Shown: positions 36,697 to 45,391 of the stretch, in pieces
Position numbering within the stretch: position 1 is the first letter of the stretch
Layout: each line of letters starts with the position of its first letter
From: Kiloniellales bacterium
Lineage (GTDB): Bacteria > Pseudomonadota > Alphaproteobacteria > Kiloniellales > JAKSBE01
DNA length: 64,000 nt
Assembly: GCA_030066685.1 (NCBI GenBank)
Contig: JASJBF010000003.1
Location: forward strand, 1-64,000
Direction: 5' to 3'
Made by a program: the position numbers and the translations under genes
The notes under the pieces: model-generated
Seen by the model: only the letters and a program-made list of their open reading frames with translations
The model's database searches: none
What the model was told of the DNA's origin: nothing

Positions 36697-39600
36697 TCAG
36701 GCGGATTCGCGCAGAGTCTCGGCCGCTTCCAGATCGACCGAGACCAGCTTGGAGACGCCACGCTCGGCCATGGTGACGCCGTAGAGCCGGTGCATCCGCG
36801 CCATGGTCATGCGGTGATGGGTGATGATCAGGAAGCGGGAGATATCCTTTGCGGAAAGCTCGTCGATCAGGTGGCAGAACCGATCGACGTTGGCGTCGTC
36901 CAGCGGTGCGTCGACCTCGTCCAGCACGCATATCGGTGCCGGATTGGTCAGGAAGACGCCGAACAGCAGCGACAAGGCGGTCAGGGCCTGCTCGCCGCCG
37001 GACAGGAGCGACATGACCTGGAGGCGCTTGCCCGGCGGGCTGGCCATGATCTCCAGCCCGGCTTCCAGCGGGTCGTCGGATTCGACCAGCTTCAGGTGCG
37101 CGCGGCCGCCGCCGAATAGGCGGACGAAGAGCTCCGAGAAGTGTTGGTCGACCAGCTTGAAGGCGGCCAGCAGGCGCTCGCGGCCTTCGCGGTTCAGGCT
37201 GGCGATGCCCTGGCGCAGGCGGGCGATGGCCGCCAGCAGGTCCTCGCGCTCGCTCTGCAGGCCTTCGATCCGCTCGGTCAGCTCCTCGGCCTCGGCCTCG
37301 GCGCGCAGGTTGACCGGGCCCATGTTGTCGCGCTCCCTCGTGTAGCGCTCGAGCTTGGCCGCGACCTCGTCCTTGGGCGGCAGCTCCTGGCCGGGATCGA
37401 CCTCGGCGGCTTCGAGCACCCTGTCCAGGCTGCACTCGAGCCGCTCGCGGACCCGCTGGGCGATGGCCTGCAGGCTGGCATCGGCCTGCTCGACACCGCC
37501 CTCGGCGCGGATCCGGTTCTCGCGTGCGGTCGCCAGCTCGCCTTCGGCCGCCTTCAGCGCGCGGTCGGCCTCGGCCTGATCGGTCTCGCCCTCGGCCAGC
37601 GAATCGGCGGCGCTCCGGCGGTTCGCCTCGGCCGCCTCGATCTGCTCGGCCAATGCCCCGCGGCGTTCGTCCATCTCTTTGGGCCGCGCCTCCAGGTCTT
37701 CGAGTTCGCGCTCCAGGTGCTCGCGCCTCTGGTCCAGCTCGGCCAGATGCCGGTCCGCGGCCTCCGCGCGCTGCCGCCAGGAGGCGATGTCCTCGGTGAT
37801 CTGTGCCAGGCGCCGGCGGCGGTCCTCGGATTCGCGCTTCAGCCGCGCCAGCTCGGCCTGGCGCTCGGCCAGCTCGGCGCGCAGCTCGGCGACCGCGGCC
37901 TTCCTGGCCTCCAGCTTGCTGCGCTCGATCTCCTGGTCGGGCAACCCGGCGATCTCTTCCGCACAGCGGTCGTGCTCCGCCGCCGTCTCCGCGGCATCGG
38001 CGGTCAGCATCTCGACCGCCTCCAGCAGCGCCGCCAGGCGCGCCTTGGCGCCGGCCGCCTCGTCGGTCAAGCGGCCGTGTCCCTGGCGCGCCTCGTTCAG
38101 GACCGAGAGCGCGGCGCGCTGCTCGTCGCGGGCCTGGCGCTCGGCTTCGATGGCCGCCTTGGCGGCCTCGCGCGCCGCTTCGGAGGCGGCGCGCGCCTCG
38201 GCCTCCCGAGCCTCGGCCTCTGGCAGCTCCGATTCGATCTCCGCCAAGCGATTGCGATGGCGCAGCTGGGTGGCGGCGGAGACCGGCGTGCCGGCCGCCT
38301 TGCGCAGGCCGTCCCAGCGCCAGAGAGCCCCGTCGCGGGTCACCAGGCGCTGGCCACAGGCCAGCTTCGGCTGCAGGCGCTCACCCTCCGCGGCGTCCAC
38401 GACCACGCCGATCTGCGCGAGCCGGCGCGCCAGCGCCGCGGGGCCGCGGACGAATTCGGCCAGGCTCCGAGCGTTCTCCGGAAGGGAGGGCGCCCCTTCT
38501 AGCGCGGGCAGCGTCGACCAGTAGAGCGGCGCAGCGGCTTGGTCCGACGCCGAGAGGTCGTCGCCGAGGGCGGCGCCCAGGGCGGTTTCCAGTCCGCTGT
38601 CGACCTCGACCTTCTCGACCAGGGGCGGATGATCGCCCTCCGGCGCCGACTGTAGCAGCCCGGCGAGCGCGGCGGCCTCGGCCTGAAGCTTGCCGAGCGC
38701 GGCTTCGGCCGCCTGCAAGCGGCTGCGCGCTTCGGTTTCGGCCTCGCGGGCGGCGGCCACCGCTTCTTCCTTGCTGTCCTGCCCGTCGCGCGCGACCTCG
38801 AAGGCGGCCTCGGCGGACTTCAGTGCAGTCTCGGCCGCTGCGAGCTCGCTCAGGTCTCGCGACGCCGACTCCAACCCGGCTTTCTCCTTGCGGGTGTCCT
38901 CGAGCTGCCGTTCCAGGCGCTCGCGCCGCTGCGCCAGCTCGCCGAGGCGCCGGCGCAGCGCACCGGCGTGGGCCTCGGCGCCGGCGATCGCGCCGGAAAG
39001 GTCCGACAGATCCGATTCCTTAACCTCCAGGCGTCCGGCGGCTTCGTCCCTCAGGGCCTCGGCCCCGGTCAGGGCTTCCGCTTCGCCCGAGGCCTCGCCT
39101 CGCAGGTTGGTCTGCTCCTCCTCCAGGCGGGCGATTGCGGACTGGGCGTCGGCGGCGATGCCTTCGTCCCGTCCCCGGTCGGCCATGACCTGGGCGAGGC
39201 GCTGTGTGGCCTGCGCCTTGGCCTCGGCCAAGCGCTGGGCCTCGCGCTCAAGGGCGTCGCGCTCGACGACCAGGCGCTGCAGGGCGGCGGCCGCCTCGGC
39301 CTCTGCCTGGCGCCGCTCAGGCAGTGAGGCCGCGGTATCGGCCTGGGCTTTGGCGCGCTCGGCCGCGACTTCCGTGCTCCTGCCGACCGCAGCCTCGTCC
39401 TCGGCCAGGCGTTCGCGCGCCTCGGCCAGGCGTTGCCGCGCCGCCTCGGCCTCGAGGTGCAGCAGCATCGCCTCGTGGCGCCGGATGTGATCGGAGAGGC
39501 TGCGGAAGCGCCGGGCCTGGCGGGCCTGCTTCTTCAAGCCCTGAAGTTGGCCTTCAAGGGCGCTGATGACGTCGTCCAGCCGCTCAAGGTTGGTCTCCGC

Positions 39601-40161
39601 CGCGCGCAGGCGCAGCTCGGCCTCGTGGCGCCGGCTGTGCAGGCCGGAGATCCCGGCCGCCTCCTCCAGCAGCATGCGCCGTTCCGAGGGCTTGGCGTTG
39701 ACGATGGCGCCGATCCGGCCCTGGCTGACCAGGGCGGGGGAGTGGGCGCCGGTCGCCGAATCGGCGAAGAGCAGCTGGACGTCGCGGGCCCGCACCTCGC
39801 GGCCGTTGACCCGGTAGGTCGAGCCGTGGTCCCGCTCGATGCGGCGCTGGACCTCGAGCTCCTCGTGGTCGTTGAACTGCGCCGGGGCGGTGCGGTCGCG
39901 GTTGTCGAGGAAGAGCTGCACCTCGGCGATGTTGCGCGACGGCCGGCTGGCGCTGCCCGAGAAGATCATGTCCTCCATGCCGCTGCCGCGCATGCGCTTG
40001 GCCGAACCTTCGCCCATGACCCAGCGCAGGGCCTCGACGAGGTTCGACTTGCCGCAGCCGTTCGGTCCGACGATTCCGGTCAGGCCCCGTTCGATCCAGA
40101 GTTCCGTGGGATCGACGAAGGACTTGAACCCCGCGATCTTGAGCTTCGAGAACTGTACCAA
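36697..40161 (-). CDS. smc: Chromosome segregation protein SMC
   Basis: The 1154-residue ATPase of the bacterial condensin complex has Walker A GPNGCGKSNLVEALRWVMGE at the N-terminus, two long coiled-coil arms around a hinge (about residues 505-640), the signature SLLSGGEQALTALSLLFG, and Walker B ICVLDEVDAPLDD near the C-terminus. Length and order are normal. It follows the DsbA-like gene on the same strand by 44 bases. Confidence 0.97.
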   Translation of the reverse strand: MVQFSKLKIAGFKSFVDPTELWIERGLTGIVGPNGCGKSNLVEALRWVMGEGSAKRMRGSGMEDMIFSGSASRPSRNIAEVQLFLDNRDRTAPAQFNDHEELEVQRRIERDHGSTYRVNGREVRARDVQLLFADSATGAHSPALVSQGRIGAIVNAKPSERRMLLEEAAGISGLHSRRHEAELRLRAAETNLERLDDVISALEGQLQGLKKQARQARRFRSLSDHIRRHEAMLLHLEAEAARQRLAEARERLAEDEAAVGRSTEVAAERAKAQADTAASLPERRQAEAEAAAALQRLVVERDALEREAQRLAEAKAQATQRLAQVMADRGRDEGIAADAQSAIARLEEEQTNLRGEASGEAEALTGAEALRDEAAGRLEVKESDLSDLSGAIAGAEAHAGALRRRLGELAQRRERLERQLEDTRKEKAGLESASRDLSELAAAETALKSAEAAFEVARDGQDSKEEAVAAAREAETEARSRLQAAEAALGKLQAEAAALAGLLQSAPEGDHPPLVEKVEVDSGLETALGAALGDDLSASDQAAAPLYWSTLPALEGAPSLPENARSLAEFVRGPAALARRLAQIGVVVDAAEGERLQPKLACGQRLVTRDGALWRWDGLRKAAGTPVSAATQLRHRNRLAEIESELPEAEAREAEARAASEAAREAAKAAIEAERQARDEQRAALSVLNEARQGHGRLTDEAAGAKARLAALLEAVEMLTADAAETAAEHDRCAEEIAGLPDQEIERSKLEARKAAVAELRAELAERQAELARLKRESEDRRRRLAQITEDIASWRQRAEAADRHLAELDQRREHLERELEDLEARPKEMDERRGALAEQIEAAEANRRSAADSLAEGETDQAEADRALKAAEGELATARENRIRAEGGVEQADASLQAIAQRVRERLECSLDRVLEAAEVDPGQELPPKDEVAAKLERYTRERDNMGPVNLRAEAEAEELTERIEGLQSEREDLLAAIARLRQGIASLNREGRERLLAAFKLVDQHFSELFVRLFGGGRAHLKLVESDDPLEAGLEIMASPPGKRLQVMSLLSGGEQALTALSLLFGVFLTNPAPICVLDEVDAPLDDANVDRFCHLIDELSAKDISRFLIITHHRMTMARMHRLYGVTMAERGVSKLVSVDLEAAETLRESA

Positions 40162-40205
40162 GCCGACCCGTGCTTCCCCTGCTCAGCCGACGGCGCCGCG
40201 CGACG

Positions 40206-40853
40206 TCAGGATTGCGAGCCGGCATCCTTCAGGGCCTGCTCGAACTTCTCGAGGCCCTGGTTGCCGACCAGCTTCTTGCCGTTGATGATGAAGGACGGCG
40301 TTGAGTTGATGCCGTATTCCTCGCTGCCGTACTTACGCAGCTTCTGGATCTTGGCCAGCGCTGCCTCGTCCTGCACGCAGGCGTCCAGGCTGGCCTTGTC
40401 GATGCCGGCCATGGCTGCCATTTGCGAGAGCGCTGCTCGCGGGTCCTGGGCCCGGGTCCAGCGCGCCTGGTTGCGGAACAGGATGTCGATGAAGGCGAAG
40501 TGGCGGTCGCCCTCGACGCAGTTCGCCGCCAGCGCCGCATAGGTGCCCAGCGCGTCGAAGGGGAAGTGGCGGTAGACCAGGCGCGCCTTGCCCGCTTCGA
40601 TCCAGTTCTTCTTGATCGTCGGCAAGGTCTCGGCATGGAAGGCGGCGCAGTGCGGGCAGGTCAGCGAGGAGTACTCGATGATCGTGACAGGCGCCTTCGG
40701 GTCGCCGAGAATCCGGTCCCCGGCGAAGACCCCCTTCTCGTCGGCCACCAAGGCGTCCTCGGCCTGGCCGTCGCGCCACAGCAAGCCCAGCCCGCCACCA
40801 GCGGCGAGAACCGCCAAAGCCGTGCCCGAAATCAGGATATGCCGACGTTCCAT
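40206..40853 (-). CDS. DsbA-family thiol oxidoreductase
   Basis: The 215-residue protein starts with a signal anchor (ISGTALAVLAAGGGLGLLW), then a thioredoxin fold with helical insertion; the active site is CPHC in SSLTCPHCAAFH, and the cis-Pro loop is INSTPSFIINGKK. It should catalyse or shuffle disulfides in the periplasm, like DsbA/DsbG-type proteins next to smc in related bacteria. Confidence 0.93.
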   Translation of the reverse strand: MERRHILISGTALAVLAAGGGLGLLWRDGQAEDALVADEKGVFAGDRILGDPKAPVTIIEYSSLTCPHCAAFHAETLPTIKKNWIEAGKARLVYRHFPFDALGTYAALAANCVEGDRHFAFIDILFRNQARWTRAQDPRAALSQMAAMAGIDKASLDACVQDEAALAKIQKLRKYGSEEYGINSTPSFIINGKKLVGNQGLEKFEQALKDAGSQS

Positions 40854-40977
40854 GTTAACCCCTACCAGATGTTGTGGATGCTAGTCGTGGCAGCGCCGCG
40901 GCACAAGCCGTGTTTTGGCCCTGTTTTCCACACCTCTATGTGGGGCCTAAGGGTCAATTATGGCAAGGCCTTGGCCT

Positions 40978-41502
40978 TCACGTCTGCTTGCGTTTCCTGA
41001 GCGCCCGGCCGAGCCCTTCGAGGGCGCCGCGCAGGCCCTCGTCGTCGATCGCGGCGCTGAGTTCGGCCGCCTCCGGGCCCTCTCCGGCCTGCACCGGCGG
41101 GTCCTGAGGTAGCGCCTGGGGCGGCCTCTCTGACGTCCTGCGCTGCGGCAGCGGCCCCTGGCGAAAGGCCAGGCGCGAGACCGCGGCGTAGCCCAGGGTC
41201 TGGTTGATCCGCTCGATCAGCTGCGGCGCCAGGTGTTGCAGCTCTAGGGTCCAGGCGCTTTCGACCTGCAAGGTCAAGGTGCCCTCCGCGCGGCGCTTCG
41301 GGTCGGCGAAGCTCAGCTTCAGGGGCAGGCAGCGCGCCGCCAGGGTCTCTCCGACGATCTCCGGCCACTCGGCGATCAGGCTGCCCTCGGCGAGACCGCG
41401 GCGGCCCAGGGCCTTGCGGGTCACCTTCGGCAGGGTCGCCGCAAGGGGCCGCAGGCCGCCGCGGCGGCGCTGGCCCTGCCGGTCGTCGCGGTCCTTGGTC
41501 AT
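40978..41502 (-). CDS. DUF721 / DciA-like protein
   Basis: The 174-residue protein has a basic N-terminus and a DUF721 core (IAEWPEIVGETLAARCLPLKL and LTLQVESAWTLELQHLAPQL). DUF721 includes DciA, the loader/operator of the replicative helicase DnaB in bacteria without DnaC; the assignment to that role is by family. The ATG at 41502 is preferred to one 19 codons earlier, which would overlap the mutY promoter. It is divergent from mutY. Confidence 0.85.
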   Translation of the reverse strand: MTKDRDDRQGQRRRGGLRPLAATLPKVTRKALGRRGLAEGSLIAEWPEIVGETLAARCLPLKLSFADPKRRAEGTLTLQVESAWTLELQHLAPQLIERINQTLGYAAVSRLAFRQGPLPQRRTSERPPQALPQDPPVQAGEGPEAAELSAAIDDEGLRGALEGLGRALRKRKQT

Positions 41503-41557
41503 GACCGAATCGCGGCGCTCCTTTCCTCCCCGGATCGGCTTCACTATAGAAGGTGTC

Positions 41558-42622
41558 ATGACCGCCGCCAGCCGCGAATCCCTCGCCGCAGAGCTCCTCG
41601 CCTGGTACGACCGCCACGCCCGGCGCTTGCCCTGGCGGGCGAGGCCCGGCGAGACCCCGGATCCCTACCGGGTCTGGCTGTCCGAGATCATGCTGCAGCA
41701 GACCACGGTCGCGGCGGTCCAGCCCTACTTCCGCGACTTCCTCGCGCGTTGGCCGCGAATCCGGGACCTGGCGGCCGCCGACCTGGACTCGGTGCTGACC
41801 GCCTGGGCCGGCCTCGGGTACTATGCCCGGGCGCGCAACCTGCACCGCTGCGCCAAGGTGGTGACCGAAGAGCACGGCGGCCGCTTTCCAGAGGACGAGG
41901 CGGCGCTGCGTGCGCTGCCGGGAATCGGTCCCTACACCGCGGCGGCGATCGCGGCCATCGCCTTCGACCGCAAGGCGACGCCGGTCGACGGCAACGTCGA
42001 GCGGGTCACCGCCCGGCTCTTCGCGGTCGAAACGCCCCTGCCGCGGGCCAAGGCCGAGCTGCGCCGGCGCGCCGAGACCCTGACCCCGGACCGGCGCCCG
42101 GGCGACTTCGCCCAGGCCCTGATGGACCTGGGCGCGACGGTCTGCCTGCCCCGGCGGCCGCGCTGCCTGGCCTGCCCCTTGGAGGCGGCCTGCGCGGCGC
42201 GGGCGGCGGGCCTGCAGGATGCGCTGCCGCGTCGCGCGCCCAAGGCCGAGCGGCCGACCCGCCGCGCGGTCGCCTTCTGGACCCTGGCGCCCTCGGGCAA
42301 GGTGCTGCTGAGACGGCGCGCCGAGACCGGCCTGCTCGGCGGCATGATGGAGGTGCCCTCGACCGAGTGGCGCGCCGCGGACTGGGCCGAATCCGAGGCC
42401 CTGGTCCAGGCGCCGCTGCCGGCGGCCTGGCAGGAACTGCCGGGCCGGGTGCGCCACACCTTCACCCACTTCCACTTCGAGGTCGCGGTCTGGGCCGGAC
42501 GTGCCGCCGCCGAGGACCCGGTCGATGACGGCCTCTGGTGCCCGCTCGACCGCCTGGGCGAGCAGGCCCTGCCCAGCGTCATGCGCAAGATCGTCCAGCA
42601 CGCCCTCAAGGGCGGGGTATAG
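41558..42622 (+). CDS. mutY: Adenine DNA glycosylase MutY
   Basis: The 354-residue enzyme removes adenine mispaired with 8-oxoguanine. It shows the catalytic Glu in WLSEIMLQQTTV, the helix-hairpin-helix ALPGIGPYTAAAIAAI followed by PVDGNVERV with the catalytic Asp, and the 4Fe-4S cysteines in CLPRRPRCLACPLEAAC. The C-terminal half is a Nudix-like recognition domain. The start overlaps no neighbour and faces away from DUF721. Confidence 0.96.
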   Translation: MTAASRESLAAELLAWYDRHARRLPWRARPGETPDPYRVWLSEIMLQQTTVAAVQPYFRDFLARWPRIRDLAAADLDSVLTAWAGLGYYARARNLHRCAKVVTEEHGGRFPEDEAALRALPGIGPYTAAAIAAIAFDRKATPVDGNVERVTARLFAVETPLPRAKAELRRRAETLTPDRRPGDFAQALMDLGATVCLPRRPRCLACPLEAACAARAAGLQDALPRRAPKAERPTRRAVAFWTLAPSGKVLLRRRAETGLLGGMMEVPSTEWRAADWAESEALVQAPLPAAWQELPGRVRHTFTHFHFEVAVWAGRAAAEDPVDDGLWCPLDRLGEQALPSVMRKIVQHALKGGV

Positions 42623-42661
42623 TCGAACGGGATGCGCCGCGCAGCCGTCCAAGGACCCATC

Positions 42662-43471
42662 ATGACACCCGCCGCAATCCGAGCCGCCGCAGAAGTCCTC
42701 GCCGATCTCCGGGTCGGCGGTGCCGGTCGCAGCGCCCAGCTCGAGGACCTGCCGGAGGCCTGTCGGCCGGGGACCCTGGACGAGGCCTATGCGATCCAGG
42801 AGGCCCTGCGGCCGATGCTGGAAGCGCGCGGCCTGGGGCCGGCGGTCGGCTGGAAGATCGGCTGTACCACGCCGGTGATGCAGGACTACCTGAAGATCGA
42901 TCATCCCTGCGCCGGGACGCTCTACCGGGCGACCACTCACGCGGAGCGGGCCGTGCTGACGGCCTCCAATTTCTTTCAGCTCGGCCTGGAGTGCGAGATC
43001 GCGGTCCGGCTCTCGGCGGATCTCGGCGCGCGGGACGGCGGCCAGACCCGGGAGAGCGTCGCCGCTGCGGTCGGCGGGGTGATGACCTCGGTGGAGATCG
43101 TCGATCACCGCTTTCGCGACTTCGCCGCCGTCGCGACGCCGAGCCTGGTCGCCGACGACTTTTTCTCGGTCGGTTGCGTGCTTGGCGCCGAACGTCCGCC
43201 GGAAGACCTCGGCGATCTCGCGGCACTGTCCGGCGGATTCGGATTCGACGGTTCGCCGCCGGCCAGGACCGGGACCGGTGCCGCGATCCTCGGCCATCCG
43301 CTGAACGCCCTCGCTTGGCTGGCCGAGCACGCCGCCGCCCGCGGCACGCCCCTGCGCGCGGATCAGGTGGTCACCCTGGGCAGCGTCGTTAAGACCATCT
43401 ATCCCGAGGCGGGGACACGGATCGAGGCCGGCTTCGATCGCCTGCCGGCGGTTCGCCTGGAGATCGCCTGA
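42662..43471 (+). CDS. 2-keto-4-pentenoate hydratase / FAH-fold protein
   Basis: The 269-residue protein is of the fumarylacetoacetate-hydrolase fold, MhpD-like branch: VGWKIGCTT near the N-terminus, metal ligands in LGLECEIAVRL, SVEIVDHRF, and GHPLNALAWLAEH at the C-terminus. Such enzymes hydrate or decarboxylate 2-oxo-enoic acids from aromatic meta-cleavage; no other pathway gene is near, so the substrate is open. It begins 40 bases after mutY. Confidence 0.87.
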   Translation: MTPAAIRAAAEVLADLRVGGAGRSAQLEDLPEACRPGTLDEAYAIQEALRPMLEARGLGPAVGWKIGCTTPVMQDYLKIDHPCAGTLYRATTHAERAVLTASNFFQLGLECEIAVRLSADLGARDGGQTRESVAAAVGGVMTSVEIVDHRFRDFAAVATPSLVADDFFSVGCVLGAERPPEDLGDLAALSGGFGFDGSPPARTGTGAAILGHPLNALAWLAEHAAARGTPLRADQVVTLGSVVKTIYPEAGTRIEAGFDRLPAVRLEIA

Positions 43472-43497
43472 CCTCTGCGCCGTCGTAGGCCGGGGGA

Positions 43498-43526
43498 CGG
43501 GCGGCCGCGAGGCCTGAGGCCGCCCG
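43498..43526. terminator. Hairpin between the convergent hydratase and peroxidase genes
   Basis: CGGGCGGCC (43498-43506) pairs with GGCCGCCCG (43518-43526) around an 11-base loop in the gap between two convergent genes. It could serve both strands. No clear U-tract follows on either side. Confidence 0.45.
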
Positions 43527-43568
43527 CTCGGTTCCGGAAGCCCTCGGCGCCCCCCGCCGGAGCGCGCT

Positions 43569-45071
43569 TCAGTCCTTGGGACCGAAGTCGCCCTTCGACG
43601 CGGGCAGGCCCGAAAGCCTGATGATGGAGGCGAGCGTCCAGTCGCCCGGATCCACGTTGTCGTCGCTGTCGAGCAGCGGATCCGCGTCCGGCGTCCAGCA
43701 GGGATCGAGGTTGAACCAGGAGGTCGGCTCGCCCTTCAGGAGACCGGCGAAGGTCGCGCAGACGATGGTCGAGCCGACCCGGCCGAGCTTCTGTCCGCCA
43801 GCCTCCTCCGCCTCCTTCAGGATGTAAAACCACAGGGAATCGTGGTCCGCCTCGACCTGGGCCGCTGCCGCGCACCACTTCCTGGCCACCTCCGTTCCGG
43901 CCGGAAGCCCGAATCGCCAGCCGCGCAGGAGATTGCGGAAGGCCAGGACGTTAAGCGGTGATCCCGCTTCGTCTTCGTGCAGGGCCGCCAGGGCGTTGGA
44001 GAGCTTGGTGTCGATCCGCCGGGCCCGCTGCGGGGCGCCCTTGCTGCAGGACTCCATTTCGAGAAACAGATCCCACTGGATGGAGTTCTTCTCGGTCATG
44101 GGACGGAAGCCCCGCAGGTCATCCGGGTCCTCCGTCTCGCCCGTGTTGTCGAAGATCGGCGTGAACTCGTCCTCCTTCCGGTGCGTGTGGTTCGTCTGGT
44201 AGGCGTTGCGGACCAGCGAATGGCCGAAGCGATAGGCCGCGACCGAGAACTCCACCGGCATGAAGGGGTCGTGCTTCCAGTTGTAGACGTCGTCCAGGCC
44301 GAGGCTCCATTTCTTTCGGCCGTCGGCCGTCGTCTCGAGGGACAGCGCGGCCCCGTGAACCTCCGGGTCCGAGATGCGCGCGAGGAAGTCGTGCCAGACG
44401 ATGTGCTGATAGAGCTTGCGCAGCGTGCCGCGCGCCGCCTCGAAGGGATCTTTCGCGCCCTGATCCTTGGCGCGCTCAACCAGCTTGTTGTGCGCCAGAA
44501 GAAAGGCCAGCTGAAGCTGCGAGATCATCGCGTTCTCGTCGTTGCGCATGTCGCCGATCAGGGCGCGGCCTTGGGAATTGCGCGGCAGGTCGGGGAGCTG
44601 CGAGTAGGGGACCTGGCCGATCAGCAGCCTGCCCTCGTTGTCCTGGTCGTAGAGATAGGGGCTGTCGGCCGGTCCGCGGCCGTAGATGTTGTCCAGGTCC
44701 AGGCGCGGCGTGCGGTGGTTGAGCAAGCCGTTGGGATCGTTCTGGCGCATCAGCGAGGAGGCGGGATCGAAGGTGATGTCGTGGTCGACGAACTGGCCGA
44801 AGTAGGTGTAGCCCGCGGGCAGATCGGATCCGAACTCCTGATCCAGGGCCTTGACCCGTTCCGGATCCTCGGCGATCTCGCCAGGATCTTCGTCCGGTGC
44901 CTCGATCATCTCATTTCGGGCGATGTCGAGGAGATGTGCTTCGACTTCGGCGTCGGAGTTTCCGGGCGGAGACCAGGCCGGAAGATCCGGGCAAAGCCGG
45001 CCGAAGGGCCCGTGATAGAACCGCGACCGGGGCGCGACGACGTCGAGCTTGGAACCGCTGGCGTGCGACAT
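43569..45071 (-). CDS. Animal-type haem peroxidase
   Basis: The 500-residue protein belongs to the peroxidase-cyclooxygenase superfamily. The distal His is His97 in YFGQFVDHDITF, the conserved RTPRLDLDNIYG follows, and the proximal haem ligand is His284 in YRFGHSLVRNAY. Such enzymes oxidise halides, phenols or other donors with peroxide. No signal peptide is visible, so it is either cytosolic or exported by a leaderless route. The start at 45071 has AAAGGA upstream. It is divergent from an exported caspase-like gene with a CRP-type palindrome between them. Confidence 0.9.
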   Translation of the reverse strand: MSHASGSKLDVVAPRSRFYHGPFGRLCPDLPAWSPPGNSDAEVEAHLLDIARNEMIEAPDEDPGEIAEDPERVKALDQEFGSDLPAGYTYFGQFVDHDITFDPASSLMRQNDPNGLLNHRTPRLDLDNIYGRGPADSPYLYDQDNEGRLLIGQVPYSQLPDLPRNSQGRALIGDMRNDENAMISQLQLAFLLAHNKLVERAKDQGAKDPFEAARGTLRKLYQHIVWHDFLARISDPEVHGAALSLETTADGRKKWSLGLDDVYNWKHDPFMPVEFSVAAYRFGHSLVRNAYQTNHTHRKEDEFTPIFDNTGETEDPDDLRGFRPMTEKNSIQWDLFLEMESCSKGAPQRARRIDTKLSNALAALHEDEAGSPLNVLAFRNLLRGWRFGLPAGTEVARKWCAAAAQVEADHDSLWFYILKEAEEAGGQKLGRVGSTIVCATFAGLLKGEPTSWFNLDPCWTPDADPLLDSDDNVDPGDWTLASIIRLSGLPASKGDFGPKD

Positions 45072-45391
45072 GGCTGATCCTTTCGCCGTGTTGGCAGTGA
45101 GTCGGTGGCTGGGACTGCGCCCTGCGCCCGAGTTCCTCTGGGACGCGGGCAGCCCGGAGGACTCGCCACAAATGACGGCTTTCGGCAGTGGCAATTATCA
45201 CCAAAGTACTAGGATGCGCGCTGCCTGGAAGGCTGCGGTTGGCTGGACCGAGTCGGCGTCGCCGACGTGATCTGTGTCACAAATCCTTACGGGAAATCGG
45301 CTTACGATGTCGGTCTGGTAGCAGTGTTTCGTGGCGGCGATTCCTGGGCCTTCGGAGGTTTCCGCGCCGTGCACGATATTTGGGGGGAACC
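45072..45391. promoter_or_regulatory. Divergent control region of the peroxidase / caspase-like pair
   Basis: The 320 bases hold no gene. Near the middle are two adjacent inverted repeats: GTCGGCG-T-CGCCGAC (45252-45266) and the CRP-like GTGA-N6-TCAC (45267-45280). Exact -35/-10 boxes could not be placed. Confidence 0.45.
45267..45280. promoter_or_regulatory. CRP/FNR-family-like operator
   Basis: GTGATCTGTGTCAC followed by AA matches the CRP core GTGA-N6-TCAC perfectly. It is directly abutted by another palindrome. A cyclase gene lies 3 kb away, but a CRP gene is not in the window. The centre is about 119 bases from the caspase-like start codon and about 200 from the peroxidase start codon. 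Confidence 0.45.
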
